Below, in pieces: positions 55,641 through 63,744 of a stretch of DNA of 64,000 nucleotides. The notes below the pieces were generated by a model. That model did not search any database. It saw only the letters and a list, made by a program, of their open reading frames with translations, and had not been told where the DNA came from. The stretch is taken from NCBI RefSeq assembly GCF_025847275.1, contig NZ_JAOZEV010000003.1, forward strand, positions 248,001-312,000, written 5' to 3'. Numbering within the stretch: position 1 is the stretch's first letter; each line of letters opens with the position of its first letter. A program made the position numbers and the translations under genes. This stretch comes from Flavobacterium frigoritolerans (GTDB taxonomy: Bacteria; Bacteroidota; Bacteroidia; Flavobacteriales; Flavobacteriaceae).

Positions 55641-55775
55641 TTGCTTTACATTATAAATCATTTTAAATTGAAATACGGAAATCCGTAAAAATTGGCAAGA
55701 AAAAATACATACCTTTGAAAAGGTAAGAAAGCAAAATAAATGAGTTAGTAACAAATTCGAAACACATAATAATTA

Positions 55776-56546
55776 ATGAAAAAAATTGTCGAATATGTAC
55801 CTATTATAACAGTTTGCTTAATATATTTTGGCTTCTGCAATTTACATTATTACTACAAAGAATTTAATATAGATATTTATCACTACATAAGTAATACCGA
55901 GATTTTACTTTCTTTCTTACCAACAATTGTTCTCTTGGCATCAACACTTTATGTGTTTGCTTATAGTCGACTTATTAATCATCCAGATTTTATAAAAAAA
56001 GATGAAAAAATAAAGAGCAATCAAGAAATCGTCGAAAATAATAACATTGAAGAAGGGGAAGAAGTTAAACCTCAACAGAAAAGGATATGGCGTATTTTAT
56101 CAACCTTTCCCGTACCACTATTTTTAGTACTTTTTATTCAAATTATTATTAGTGTAATTTTAACTAGGTGTTTTGGCTTCAAAACTTACGAACTACAAGA
56201 TATAAATTTAGTTTATGCATTTCTATTTTTATCTGTAATTTACTTTTCCAGCACCCTTTTTAAAAATCAAAAACTTATAAATGATAATATATTATTAATT
56301 ACTATATTTTCTGTAATTTATCTCGGAAATCAAATTAGCACTTATAGAAAATTAGATGCCGATAAAATTAAAGACGGAATATCTAATAGAAAAATTGTAT
56401 TTGAATATAGCGGTAAAAAAATATCTACTTCTAATCAAAATATTTATATAGGCCAAACTCAATCTCATCTTTTTCTATACAACATTAAGGATAAAAGTAC
56501 TAACATTTACAAAACAGAAAATATTGATTTTTTGAATATAAAATAA
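55776..56546 (+). CDS. Hypothetical polytopic membrane protein
   Basis: A 256-residue protein with about five hydrophobic segments (about 5-24, 43-63, 110-131, 140-158, 168-184), a charged loop rich in Glu after the second, and a soluble C-terminal domain (from about 195). I do not recognise a family; AT-rich codon use suggests an accessory gene. Nothing couples it to its neighbours. A complex inverted repeat lies just after it. Confidence 0.6.
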   Translation: MKKIVEYVPIITVCLIYFGFCNLHYYYKEFNIDIYHYISNTEILLSFLPTIVLLASTLYVFAYSRLINHPDFIKKDEKIKSNQEIVENNNIEEGEEVKPQQKRIWRILSTFPVPLFLVLFIQIIISVILTRCFGFKTYELQDINLVYAFLFLSVIYFSSTLFKNQKLINDNILLITIFSVIYLGNQISTYRKLDADKIKDGISNRKIVFEYSGKKISTSNQNIYIGQTQSHLFLYNIKDKSTNIYKTENIDFLNIK

Positions 56547-56570
56547 GAACTGCCATTATCCCTTCTGTCT

Positions 56571-56653
56571 TACCGCTCGTGAATACAACGAAATTAAAAA
56601 CCAATTGTGTCGAGATTAGCAAACATGAATGCGAAAATTGGCACGAGCAGGTA
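56571..56653. repeat. Asymmetric inverted repeat after the 55776 gene
   Basis: TACCGCTCGTG (56571-56581), a 19-base spacer, CCAATT (56601-56606), a 29-base loop, AATTGGCACGAGC (56636-56648), then A and GGTA. The right side is one continuous block while the left side is split, giving a bulged stem. No match to IS ends or known att cores was found. Confidence 0.45.
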
Positions 56654-56681
56654 TAATAAATTTTAATTTTGTTAAAAAAAA

Positions 56682-57137
56682 TTATTGATCTGCAATGACT
56701 ATCTTATAAAAAATCAATGTAAAAAGTAAAGTATTTACAACTACACTAACAAATATCCCCAAATTTACAGATGCTAAAAAGTTTAACATTTCAGGAAACA
56801 CAAGATTAATTATTGAAGTACAGAACGATATTAAAAGAGATAATGCACAAGTAATTAGTGCTGAAATTACAGTAGCTTTATTGAAATTTATCAATCTATT
56901 ATAGCTTCCATGGCGTTTCATTGCTGTTACAGTTGGGCTATTTCCTTGTAATATAAGTGTTAGAATAGCTAATAAAAAACCAAATAATGTAGATGAGATT
57001 GAAATAACTTTATCTAAAAAAGTTGCATCTAATGCAAACGAAAAAATATCGTTGTATTTGTAAGATAAAATCATAAAAATTAAACCACAAATATAACCAA
57101 GTAATTTTTCTATCCAATATGCAATACTTCTATTCAT
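56682..57137 (-). CDS. Small four-helix membrane protein of the paired module
   Basis: A 151-residue protein with about four transmembrane helices (about 9-26, 45-64, 88-108 and 119-144), a basic loop after helix 2 (M-K-R-H-G-S-Y-N-R-L), and no catalytic motif. It is preceded by the 308-residue gene, and the two frames overlap by four bases (A-T-G-A arrangement), so they are translationally coupled. I do not recognise the family. Confidence 0.65.
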   Translation of the reverse strand: MNRSIAYWIEKLLGYICGLIFMILSYKYNDIFSFALDATFLDKVISISSTLFGFLLAILTLILQGNSPTVTAMKRHGSYNRLINFNKATVISALITCALSLLISFCTSIINLVFPEMLNFLASVNLGIFVSVVVNTLLFTLIFYKIVIADQ

Positions 57138-58060
57138 AAAAACATTCTATCAAAATCCGCTTCACAATTAGTATGAAGTAGCATAATTTCTTGAGCACGC
57201 TGGTTTTCCAGTAAATCTGTATGTTCTCTTGGTTCATCTAACGTAATAAATTTAAAATAACGGTCAGCTACTAAATCAATTTTTTTTAATTTTTTCGAGC
57301 CGGCTTCATAACCTGAAACAACAACTTTTTTTACATTTTCATTATTACGTCCTAGCATTAGTCTTCCAGCATTATCCAAAATATCCCTAATACTCAAAGT
57401 TGCTAATCCTTCACCCCTATTTGGACGTCCTTCAACCTCAAATTTAGCAAAAACTTTTGATGAGTTTAGTTGACGACCACTTTCAATAGCATTAAATAAT
57501 GCATTATTTTGATGTTCAAAATCTGCAACAATGCGATCTGGCCTTGCTATTTCAACCTCAATGGATTTATGAAACCCAAAATTCATAATCCTATTATATT
57601 CATCATGAGTCAGAATAACCTCAAACTTCACACGAAAAGTTTTAAACAAATCTGATTCTTTTTTTTGTAGTGCTAAATAGATAAAATCGACAAAATGATC
57701 CAAATAACAACCTGATTTATTAGCTTCATACATTAAAATATTGCGTCGTTTGTCATAAAGAAAAACGTTAGCATACGCTAATCCTTCTTCAACTTCTAAC
57801 CCAATAGCAGAAAATGTTCTGTTAGCTTTATGCTTCTTAGGAGGAACGTTTACGTCACGATTTGTTTCTAACAAACCGACAATGTGATTTTCTGTATTTC
57901 TTAATATTTTAAGTTCAACGTCTTTTCCTTTAACAGGCAAGGATACATTTTGTAAACCTTCAGTCGTTAAAATTTCCGCAAATAAAATTTCACTTGGCAA
58001 ATCTTCCATAGTCAAAATGTTAACTTTAAAAAATTCAATTTTCTTCTTCTTAACTGCCAT
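57134..58060 (-). CDS. Unrecognised soluble protein of the paired module
   Basis: A 308-residue, mixed alpha/beta protein without signal peptide or membrane helix. It has a hydrophobic core pattern near F-V-D-F-I-Y-L-A-L, a basic patch after it, and a C-terminal V-V-V-S-G-Y-E-A-G-S-K-K. No nuclease, ATPase or NAD-binding motif is apparent. It starts 47 bases from the IS remnant and overlaps the small membrane protein gene by four bases. A sensor-plus-membrane-effector role is a possibility from layout only. Confidence 0.55.
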   Translation of the reverse strand: MAVKKKKIEFFKVNILTMEDLPSEILFAEILTTEGLQNVSLPVKGKDVELKILRNTENHIVGLLETNRDVNVPPKKHKANRTFSAIGLEVEEGLAYANVFLYDKRRNILMYEANKSGCYLDHFVDFIYLALQKKESDLFKTFRVKFEVILTHDEYNRIMNFGFHKSIEVEIARPDRIVADFEHQNNALFNAIESGRQLNSSKVFAKFEVEGRPNRGEGLATLSIRDILDNAGRLMLGRNNENVKKVVVSGYEAGSKKLKKIDLVADRYFKFITLDEPREHTDLLENQRAQEIMLLHTNCEADFDRMFL

Positions 58061-58107
58061 ACTATAATGATTATATATTTTGAGTTGAGAAATTTACGGA
58101 AAATATA

Positions 58108-58335
58108 TTAAAATTTAAGTATTCTTCCTGCAAAGTCTGCAGTATCAATTTTATTTTTTTGTCTTGGTAAAAGACCTTCTATTCCAAATTCATTATAACG
58201 ACTAATCCAGCATGTAAGGTTACTCTCAGCAATGCTGTTTGCTTTGGCTGTGCCTTTAACCGAGTTATGTCTTTTTAAAACTTCCTCTACACAACGAAGT
58301 TTAAATTCATAATTGTATTTGACTTTTCTTTCCAT
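58108..58335 (-). pseudogene. Truncated IS3/IS150-type transposase OrfA
   Basis: A 75-residue fragment that starts M-E-R-K-V-K-Y-N-Y-E-F-K-L-R-C-V and runs through a helix-turn-helix (S-I-A-E-S-N-L-T-C-W). It matches the N-terminus of an IS150-type OrfA, but the usual second half is gone and the frame ends in unrelated sequence. OrfB is absent. The remaining terminal repeat is adjacent. This is an inactive remnant. Confidence 0.75.
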
Positions 58336-58373
58336 AAAAATGCCCCCAAATAGTGTCTAACTTTTTGGGGGCA
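58108..58373 (-). mobile_element. IS3-family element remnant with one terminal repeat
   Basis: The left end survives as TGCCCCCAAAAAGTTAGACA reading inward on the minus strand from 58373. It contains a 10-bp inverted pair, TGCCCCCAAA/TTTGGGGGCA (58341-58373), just ahead of the OrfA start. No matching right end was found nearby, so the rest was lost, probably together with flanking DNA. Confidence 0.7.
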
Positions 58374-58422
58374 ATTCATAATTAGGTCTCTTTTTTTTAT
58401 TAAATGTATATCTTCAAAAACG

Positions 58423-58827
58423 TTATTTCCCGTTCAATAATTTCTCTAAATATTCAACTTTATCTTTTTCAGCTTGCACCAAACGTTCGTAAAGTTCAAC
58501 AACTTTATCTAAAGGATTAAAAGTACAGTCGTAATTATTATTTGCTCCTTGTCCAAAACTACTATTTGAAACAGTATCATTAAAAGTATTAAAATAATTA
58601 AAAACTGCTTCTTCCGAAAAGTTTTTAATTGCTTCAACAGAAACTCCAAGAGCTTTTGCTATCTCAATTAGTTTTTGTTCTTCTACAATTTCGCTTTTTT
58701 CAATAGCCGAGATTGTCTGCTGGCTCATTCCTAAAGCGTGTGCCAGTGCTTCCTGTTTCATATCTTTAAGCTCTCTGATACGGCTTATATTTCTGCCGAT
58801 ATGTTTTGGTTTTATTGCTGTACTCAT
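58423..58827 (-). CDS. XRE-family transcriptional regulator (paralog B)
   Basis: A 134-residue regulator with a helix-turn-helix at about 10-66 (R-N-I-S-R-I-R-E-L-K-D-M-K-Q-E-A-L-A) and the same C-terminal coiled coil as the regulator at 41806, introduced by C-T-F-N-P-L-D-K-V-V-E-L-Y-E. A -7-like box, TATCTTTG on the minus strand (58832-58839), ends just four bases before the ATG, which would give a leaderless message. No target genes are known. Confidence 0.87.
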   Translation of the reverse strand: MSTAIKPKHIGRNISRIRELKDMKQEALAHALGMSQQTISAIEKSEIVEEQKLIEIAKALGVSVEAIKNFSEEAVFNYFNTFNDTVSNSSFGQGANNNYDCTFNPLDKVVELYERLVQAEKDKVEYLEKLLNGK

Positions 58828-59057
58828 AATTCAAAGATATTTAAAATTCTTAAACGAAAATAAATTTAGGTAAAAAACAAACCTTTTTTATAAGATACTC
58901 TTTTCATAATTGATATAAATTGACAAATTCGGCTTTAGCCAAAAATACAAAAGATTAGGCTAAATATTTATTATTTACCGAAAACAGATTAACAAAGATT
59001 CTATTACTTTTGTTTTTTATCCCTTAGCATAAAACACAAAAGTAATTTTCTTAAAAA

Positions 59058-60113
59058 ATGAAAAATAAACTACGTTTTCTCCCAATTAGCTTGCTTCTCT
59101 TTTTTGTATCAAATCAAACAATTTTGGCACAAGCTAAAAACAATTACAGCACCAGGATTGATAGTTTGATTCAAACAACTTCAGTTCGTCCTTTTAATGG
59201 TAATGTGCTAATAACTCAGAATGGGAAAACTAAGTATTCAAAAGCATACGGCTATTCTGATTATGCAAAAAAAACTCCTCTTAAATTAAGTGATCATTTT
59301 GTTATTCTATCCAATAGCAAGCAAATAACTGCTGTTTTAATTCTTCAGGAAGTCGAAAAGGGTAAAATCGTTTTAAATACTCCTATAAAAAAATATCTTC
59401 CAAACTTAAAACAGCCTTGGGCAAGCACCGTAACTGTAGAGAATTTGCTAAATCATACCTCTGGTATTGTGGATTTAGAAAAACCAACAGCTTTTCCTGT
59501 TGGAACTCAATTTAAATATACCGATTTGAATTATATCTTGCTAGGTCAAATTATAGAAAGAGTGACTAATAAAACGTATGAAGCGGTTGTGAACGAATTG
59601 TTCAAAGTGAATAAAATGAAAGATAGCTTTTTTCCAAATGCAACTAATCAAAAAAAGATTGTAAACGGTCGTGAATATTTTAAAAACAATACAACCAAAG
59701 AAATTCAAGGCATTGTTGTTCCCAAAGAAAGAATTCCCGCAGCAGGACTTGTAAGTACTGTTAAAGATTTGGCACTTTGGAATAGCTTACTACATAATGG
59801 TAAACTTTTAAACGAAGCTACCTATAGCCGAATGACCACTTATTCTATTACCAACCAACATCCTGTTTTTGGCGATACAGCAATTGGATATGGATATGGT
59901 ATTCGTGTAAACGATAAAACTAAAATTAAAGAATTTGGCCATACCGGAATTGTACCCGATCAAGGATTTACATCGGTTAACTTATATTATCCTGAAACTA
60001 AAACTAGCATCATTGTTCTGGAAAACCAAACATTTGAAAATTTTGATATTACTTATTATTTTGAAGCTAAAATTAGAGAGATTGTGTTGAAAAGTGGGTT
60101 ATTGAAGAAATAA
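59058..60113 (+). CDS. Beta-lactamase-fold serine hydrolase
   Basis: A 351-residue exported protein (signal about 1-25). It has S-N-S-K in the S-x-x-K place (L-S-N-S-K-Q-I), L-L-N-H-T-S-G and Y-T-D in the Y-x-N/Y-x-D place (F-K-Y-T-D-L-N-Y). The C-terminal H-T-G-I-V matches the H/K-T-G motif. Like the two other copies in the window it should act on the cell wall or peptides in the envelope. It lies alone. Confidence 0.88.
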   Translation: MKNKLRFLPISLLLFFVSNQTILAQAKNNYSTRIDSLIQTTSVRPFNGNVLITQNGKTKYSKAYGYSDYAKKTPLKLSDHFVILSNSKQITAVLILQEVEKGKIVLNTPIKKYLPNLKQPWASTVTVENLLNHTSGIVDLEKPTAFPVGTQFKYTDLNYILLGQIIERVTNKTYEAVVNELFKVNKMKDSFFPNATNQKKIVNGREYFKNNTTKEIQGIVVPKERIPAAGLVSTVKDLALWNSLLHNGKLLNEATYSRMTTYSITNQHPVFGDTAIGYGYGIRVNDKTKIKEFGHTGIVPDQGFTSVNLYYPETKTSIIVLENQTFENFDITYYFEAKIREIVLKSGLLKK

Positions 60114-60165
60114 TGAACTTTAAAATATCTAATTTTACATATAATAAAAAAGAAAAATTTTACGC

Positions 60166-60672
60166 ATGATTACAAAAGCAACATTACAGGATATCCCAGC
60201 ATTAAATACATTAATTAATTCAGCTTACCGTGGTGAATCTTCAAAAAAAGGATGGACTACCGAAGCTAACTTATTAGAAGGTAAAAGAACCACTGAGGAA
60301 GAATTAACCGAAACTATTCAAAACTCCAAAAATACTATCTTAAAATTCACCGAGAATAACCAGATTATTGGTTGTGTTTTGTTGGTAGAAAAAGAGGATA
60401 AACTCTATTTAGGAATGCTTACTGTTTCGCCTGTGTTGCAAAATAGCGGTATTGGTAAAAAACTATTACATCAAGCCGAAATTCACGCTAAAGAATTGGG
60501 ATTGCCTAAAATTGTAATGACTGTAATATCTGTTAGAGAAGAACTCGTTGCATGGTACAAACGTAATGGTTATGTAGATACTGGCGTAAGAGAACCTTTC
60601 CCTGAAAGTGATGTTCATGTTACTGTTTCAGAAGAGCCTTTAGAATTTATTGTATTGGAGAAAAAGATTTAA
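60166..60672 (+). CDS. GNAT-family N-acetyltransferase
   Basis: A 168-residue enzyme of the GNAT fold. The acetyl-CoA loop is in L-Q-N-S-G-I-G-K-K-L-L (about 97-107, Q/R-x-x-G-x-G/A), after L-Y-L-G-M-L-T-V-S-P-V. The C-terminal Y-K-R-N-G-Y-V-D is the usual last strand. The substrate is unknown. It is 52 bases past the hydrolase, same strand. Confidence 0.9.
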   Translation: MITKATLQDIPALNTLINSAYRGESSKKGWTTEANLLEGKRTTEEELTETIQNSKNTILKFTENNQIIGCVLLVEKEDKLYLGMLTVSPVLQNSGIGKKLLHQAEIHAKELGLPKIVMTVISVREELVAWYKRNGYVDTGVREPFPESDVHVTVSEEPLEFIVLEKKI

Positions 60673-60710
60673 TTGTTTACCACAAAGTTTGTAAGGCACC
60701 CAAAAAAATT

Positions 60711-60779
60711 AACCGCAAAGGTCGCAAAGGGATACGCGAAGTTCGCTAAGATATTAGTGTTATCTTGCTAAGTCGCTAA
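60711..60779. repeat. AACCGCAAAGGTCGCAAAGG-type repeat copy
   Basis: TTAACCGCAAAGG, TCGCAAAGGGATACGCG and AAGTTCGCTAAGATATT. The first 45 bases recur with two changes at 63589-63635. A related version is at 61472-61540. Confidence 0.75.
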
Positions 60780-60801
60780 CTTTGATTATCAGCAACTTTA
60801 C

Positions 60802-60847
60802 ACCTTTCAAATCTTAGTTCCTTTAAACCTTTGCCTCTTTGAACCTT
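60802..60847. repeat. CCTTTGAACC-type repeat copy
   Basis: Short tandem of CCTTT-A-AACC, CCTTTGCC and TTTGAACC just upstream of the HutD-like gene; same family as the thrA-thrB array. Confidence 0.55.
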
Positions 60848-60886
60848 AAAAAAGCACATTTGATTTCTTATTAAAAATAATAAAAA

Positions 60887-61435
60887 ATGAACATAAGCCT
60901 TTTGCCTAAAAAAGATAGTGCAGTCTCTATTTGGAGTGGTGGATTGACTTATGAATATATGATATATCCGAAAACAGCAAATTATGCTGATAGAGATTTT
61001 ATATTCAGAATAAGCAGTGCTACAATAGAGCAAGAACCCTCAATTTTTACAAGATTTAAAGGCTATCACCGATACTTGGTTATGCTGGATAACAGCCTGC
61101 ATGTTGAGGTTAACAAAGAAAAAAAATTGTATGAGAAGTATGAAATCATGGAATTTAATTCGGATGATGAGGTGACTTCTTATACAAAAGGTATCGATTT
61201 TAATTGGATGGTTTCTAAAAAAGCATCCCATCACAAACTAAAAATAACGAGCAGTAATCAGAATTCTAATGCTCCAGTAGTTATTTTATTTTCTTTACGT
61301 GCAACCGTTATTAAAATTAATGAGGAGCCATACGATCTAAATCCTTATGATTTGTTAGTCATAGAAAATGAAAAAAGGGAAGATATACTGCTTCATTTTT
61401 CTAATGAATGCCTCTTTGGGATATTGGATTTTTAA
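60887..61435 (+). CDS. HutD/Ves-family protein
   Basis: A 182-residue cupin-fold protein. The start S-I-W-S-G-G-L-T-Y-E and the segment F-I-F-R-I-S-S-A-T-I-E are the family signature of HutD (Ves). HutD is found with histidine utilisation genes and is thought to govern urocanate or formimidoyl-glutamate flux, without a proven activity. hutH is 11 kb away, so any link is indirect. Confidence 0.85.
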   Translation: MNISLLPKKDSAVSIWSGGLTYEYMIYPKTANYADRDFIFRISSATIEQEPSIFTRFKGYHRYLVMLDNSLHVEVNKEKKLYEKYEIMEFNSDDEVTSYTKGIDFNWMVSKKASHHKLKITSSNQNSNAPVVILFSLRATVIKINEEPYDLNPYDLLVIENEKREDILLHFSNECLFGILDF

Positions 61436-61471
61436 TCCACAGTTAATCCTTTAATCTGACGTATAGAATTT

Positions 61472-61540
61472 AACCGCAAAGTTCGCGAAGATTTACGCAA
61501 AGATTCGCAAAGTTTTTTAATATTGCAAAGTCGCGAAGAA
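61472..61540. repeat. AACCGCAAAG-type repeat copy
   Basis: AACCGCAAAGTTCGCGAAG, then ACGCAAAGATTCGCAAAG and TTGCAAAGTCGCGAAG. A degenerate form of the units at 60711 and 63589. Confidence 0.6.
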
Positions 61541-61557
61541 AAATGTTTGGATCTCCA

Positions 61558-61618
61558 ACACCTTTGTACCTTTGAACCTTAGCCTCTCAGAACCTTAAAA
61601 GAACCCTTTGAACCTCTT
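61558..61618. repeat. CCTTTGAACC-type repeat copy
   Basis: CACCTTTGTACCTTTGAACC followed by TTAGCCTCTCAGAACC and CCCTTTGAACC. Forms the 180-base gap after the HutD-like gene together with the preceding unit. Confidence 0.6.
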
Positions 61619-62188
61619 CTAAACCTTTCTTTTGATTTTCGATAAAAATTCGTGTGAAACTCCAAGGTATGAGGATAAATTTTTGTTATTTATTTTCTGT
61701 GTTTTGTCGGGATGTATTTTTATAAATTCAAGATACCTTTGTTTCGATGTCTTATTTAAAACATCTAAAAGCCTTTCTTGTATAAGAACATTAGCTCTTT
61801 CTATCATTGCTATATGAAACTGGATTAGCTTTGGAACTTCTTTAAATAGTAATGCTTTATTTGTCTTATTGATTACTAATATCTCACTGTCTTCTATTGC
61901 TTTAATATTGTATTTGGTTGGTTTTTGGTGATAGAAACTTTCAATATCACACATCCAGTCATTTTCGAAAGCAAAGAAGAGAACTGTTTCGCTTCCGCTT
62001 TCGTTTAGGATATAGATTTTAAATGCCCCTTTTAGAATGAATCCTTCATAAGCATTATTAGAATTCTGAATTTGCAAAAACTCGTTTTTCCTCAATTTAA
62101 CGAATTCTGTTTTTTTAATAATTGCATCCCATTCCGTATCTGTAAGGGCAATTTTTCGCTCGATATTATCCCTTAACATTTTACACAT
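61619..62188 (-). CDS. Crp/Fnr-family transcriptional regulator
   Basis: A 189-residue regulator with a cyclic-nucleotide-binding-like beta roll (about 25-115) containing F-I-L-K-G-A-F-K-I-Y-I and a C-terminal winged helix with S-S-Y-L-G-V-S-H-E-F-L-S-K-I-K-R. The last is the typical recognition helix of the Bacteroidota Crp/Fnr branch. The effector and targets are unknown. It is divergent from the pectate lyase gene, 180 bases apart. Confidence 0.9.
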   Translation of the reverse strand: MCKMLRDNIERKIALTDTEWDAIIKKTEFVKLRKNEFLQIQNSNNAYEGFILKGAFKIYILNESGSETVLFFAFENDWMCDIESFYHQKPTKYNIKAIEDSEILVINKTNKALLFKEVPKLIQFHIAMIERANVLIQERLLDVLNKTSKQRYLEFIKIHPDKTQKINNKNLSSYLGVSHEFLSKIKRKV

Positions 62189-62265
62189 ATAGATTATTTT
62201 ATATTTTTAGCAAAAACAGTATAACTATTTAATTCACAATATATTTATAGATAACAAAAAATAAA

Positions 62266-62279
62266 TGTAATCGATTACT
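62266..62279. promoter_or_regulatory. LacI/GalR-type operator-like palindrome
   Basis: TGTAATCGATTACT centred on a CG pair (62272-62273), with a 12-base perfect palindrome GTAATCGATTAC. It follows the TGTAANCGNTTACA consensus of LacI-family operators except for the last base. It lies 90 bases upstream of the pectate lyase ATG and 78 bases from the Crp/Fnr start. Confidence 0.6.
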
Positions 62280-62368
62280 AAATTAATAAAAAAGATAGAA
62301 CTAGTTCAATTTTTTTAAAATATTTTATAAAGACTTTTGGCATATTAATTAACCCCAAAATATCTATT

Positions 62369-63478
62369 ATGAAGATTAAATCAACATTATCGGTGTTATT
62401 ACTAACTCTGATTTTCGGCTTTGCAAGTTGCAACAGCGAAGAAATTACTGCTACACAAAATGGTGATAGCAACGCAAGTACTGTTTTATCAACAAGTCAA
62501 AATCTTACAGCCAAAGTTGGCAATTGTGCTGAGGTTCCGGGATGGGCATCTCAAAACGGAGGAACTACTGGTGGCGGAAATGCTGCTGAAACGGTTGTTA
62601 CTACCTACGCTCAATTAAAAGCTGCTATCGAAAATAGTGCTGTAAAAGTGGTAAAGGTTACTGGTACTATCACAATTACAACAAGATTATCTTTTCAGGA
62701 TCAATCTGGTAAAACAATTTATGGTGCTAGTGGTGCAAAATTAGTTTCTACGGATCAAACTAAAGCAAACTCTGGTATCATCAATATTAAAAGATGTACC
62801 AATATTATTATCCGAAATTTAATTTTTGAAGGTCCTGGTGCTTATGATACCGATGGTTGGGACAATGCTATTATAGACGACTGCCAAAACGTTTGGGTTG
62901 ATCATTGCGAGTTTAGAGATGGTGTAGATGGTAATCTTGATATCAAAAACAAATCGAATTACGTTACTGTTTCTTATACTAAATTTGCCTACTTAAAACC
63001 TCCTAAGGCTGGTGGTTCTGGTGGAACTGATGATCATAGATTTTCTAACCTAATTGGTTCTAGCGATAGTGCTACGGCTGATCGCGGAAATTTAAAAATT
63101 ACTTTTGCTCGTTGCTGGTGGGCTCCTGGCTGTAAAGAAAGAATGCCTAGAGTACGTTTTGGTCAAGTACATATTATAAATAGCTATTTCAATAGTACTG
63201 TTAGTAACAAATGTATTGCTGCTGGTTTTGAAGCCAATATCCGTGTAGAAAACAATGTATTCGAAGGGGTAAAAACTCCTATTGATTTAATGACTGGTTA
63301 TACGGCTGTAACTGCTGTTGGGAATATTTTTACAAGTACAACTGGAAATACGGCAGGAAGCAATACTGCTTTTACTCCGCCATATTCTATTGTAACGCTT
63401 GCCGCGTCGGCAGTTAAAGCTGATATTACTGCTAGTGCTGGTGCTACATTTACTGGCAATACTTGCGGATCGTTTTAA
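62369..63478 (+). CDS. Pectate lyase, polysaccharide lyase family 1, lipoprotein
   Basis: Cleaves polygalacturonate by beta-elimination at the cell surface. The 369-residue protein has a lipobox (F-A-S-C, Cys21) and a right-handed beta-helix region with W-V-D-H-C-E-F, D-G-N-L-D-I-K and R-M-P-R-V-R-F-G (the Arg motif of PL1). Tail region is Ser/Thr/Ala-rich. The putative operator upstream suggests induction by a pectin-derived signal. No PUL transport genes are in view. Confidence 0.9.
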   Translation: MKIKSTLSVLLLTLIFGFASCNSEEITATQNGDSNASTVLSTSQNLTAKVGNCAEVPGWASQNGGTTGGGNAAETVVTTYAQLKAAIENSAVKVVKVTGTITITTRLSFQDQSGKTIYGASGAKLVSTDQTKANSGIINIKRCTNIIIRNLIFEGPGAYDTDGWDNAIIDDCQNVWVDHCEFRDGVDGNLDIKNKSNYVTVSYTKFAYLKPPKAGGSGGTDDHRFSNLIGSSDSATADRGNLKITFARCWWAPGCKERMPRVRFGQVHIINSYFNSTVSNKCIAAGFEANIRVENNVFEGVKTPIDLMTGYTAVTAVGNIFTSTTGNTAGSNTAFTPPYSIVTLAASAVKADITASAGATFTGNTCGSF

Positions 63479-63486
63479 TTTAATTT

Positions 63487-63564
63487 AACCATATAAGTCA
63501 TGTAAGTACATTTAAGTTTTAAGGCTTGGAGTATTTTATATGACTTATATGGTTTCTTTTTTTT
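63487..63564 (+). terminator. Intrinsic terminator of the pectate lyase gene
   Basis: AACCATATAAGTCAT (63487-63501) pairs perfectly with ATGACTTATATGGTT (63540-63554), ending in a T-rich run to 63564. The loop is 38 bases. Confidence 0.8.
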
Positions 63565-63588
63565 AGATAGGAAAGTAAGGAAGAATAG

Positions 63589-63635
63589 TTAACCGCAAAG
63601 GTCGCAATGGGTTACGCGAAGTTCGCTAAGATATT
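63589..63635. repeat. AACCGCAAAGGTCGCAA-type repeat copy
   Basis: Nearly identical over about 46 bases to 60711-60755 (two differences). Direct orientation, 2.9 kb apart. Confidence 0.75.
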
Positions 63636-63710
63636 GTTCAGAAAGACAATATTGTAATTTTTTATGTTTAAATCCGGTACTTCATTTACCGTTTTCAACT
63701 TACATTTTAC

Positions 63711-63742
63711 CAACCTTTGTACCTCTGCCTCTTTGCTCCTTT
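63711..63742. repeat. CCTTTGTACCTCTGCC-type repeat copy
   Basis: AACCTTTGTACCTCTGCC then TCTTTGCTCC, adjacent to the stop of the DUF3037 gene; same family as the thrA-thrB array. Confidence 0.5.
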
Positions 63743-63744
63743 TC

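Noticed and set aside
56571..56653. Integron attC site
   Set aside because: No GTTRRRY core and the stem is too asymmetric; no integrase in the window.
56682..58060. Kiwa defence system
   Set aside because: Gene order and lengths do not fit KwaA-KwaB, and I cannot recognise the KwaB domain.
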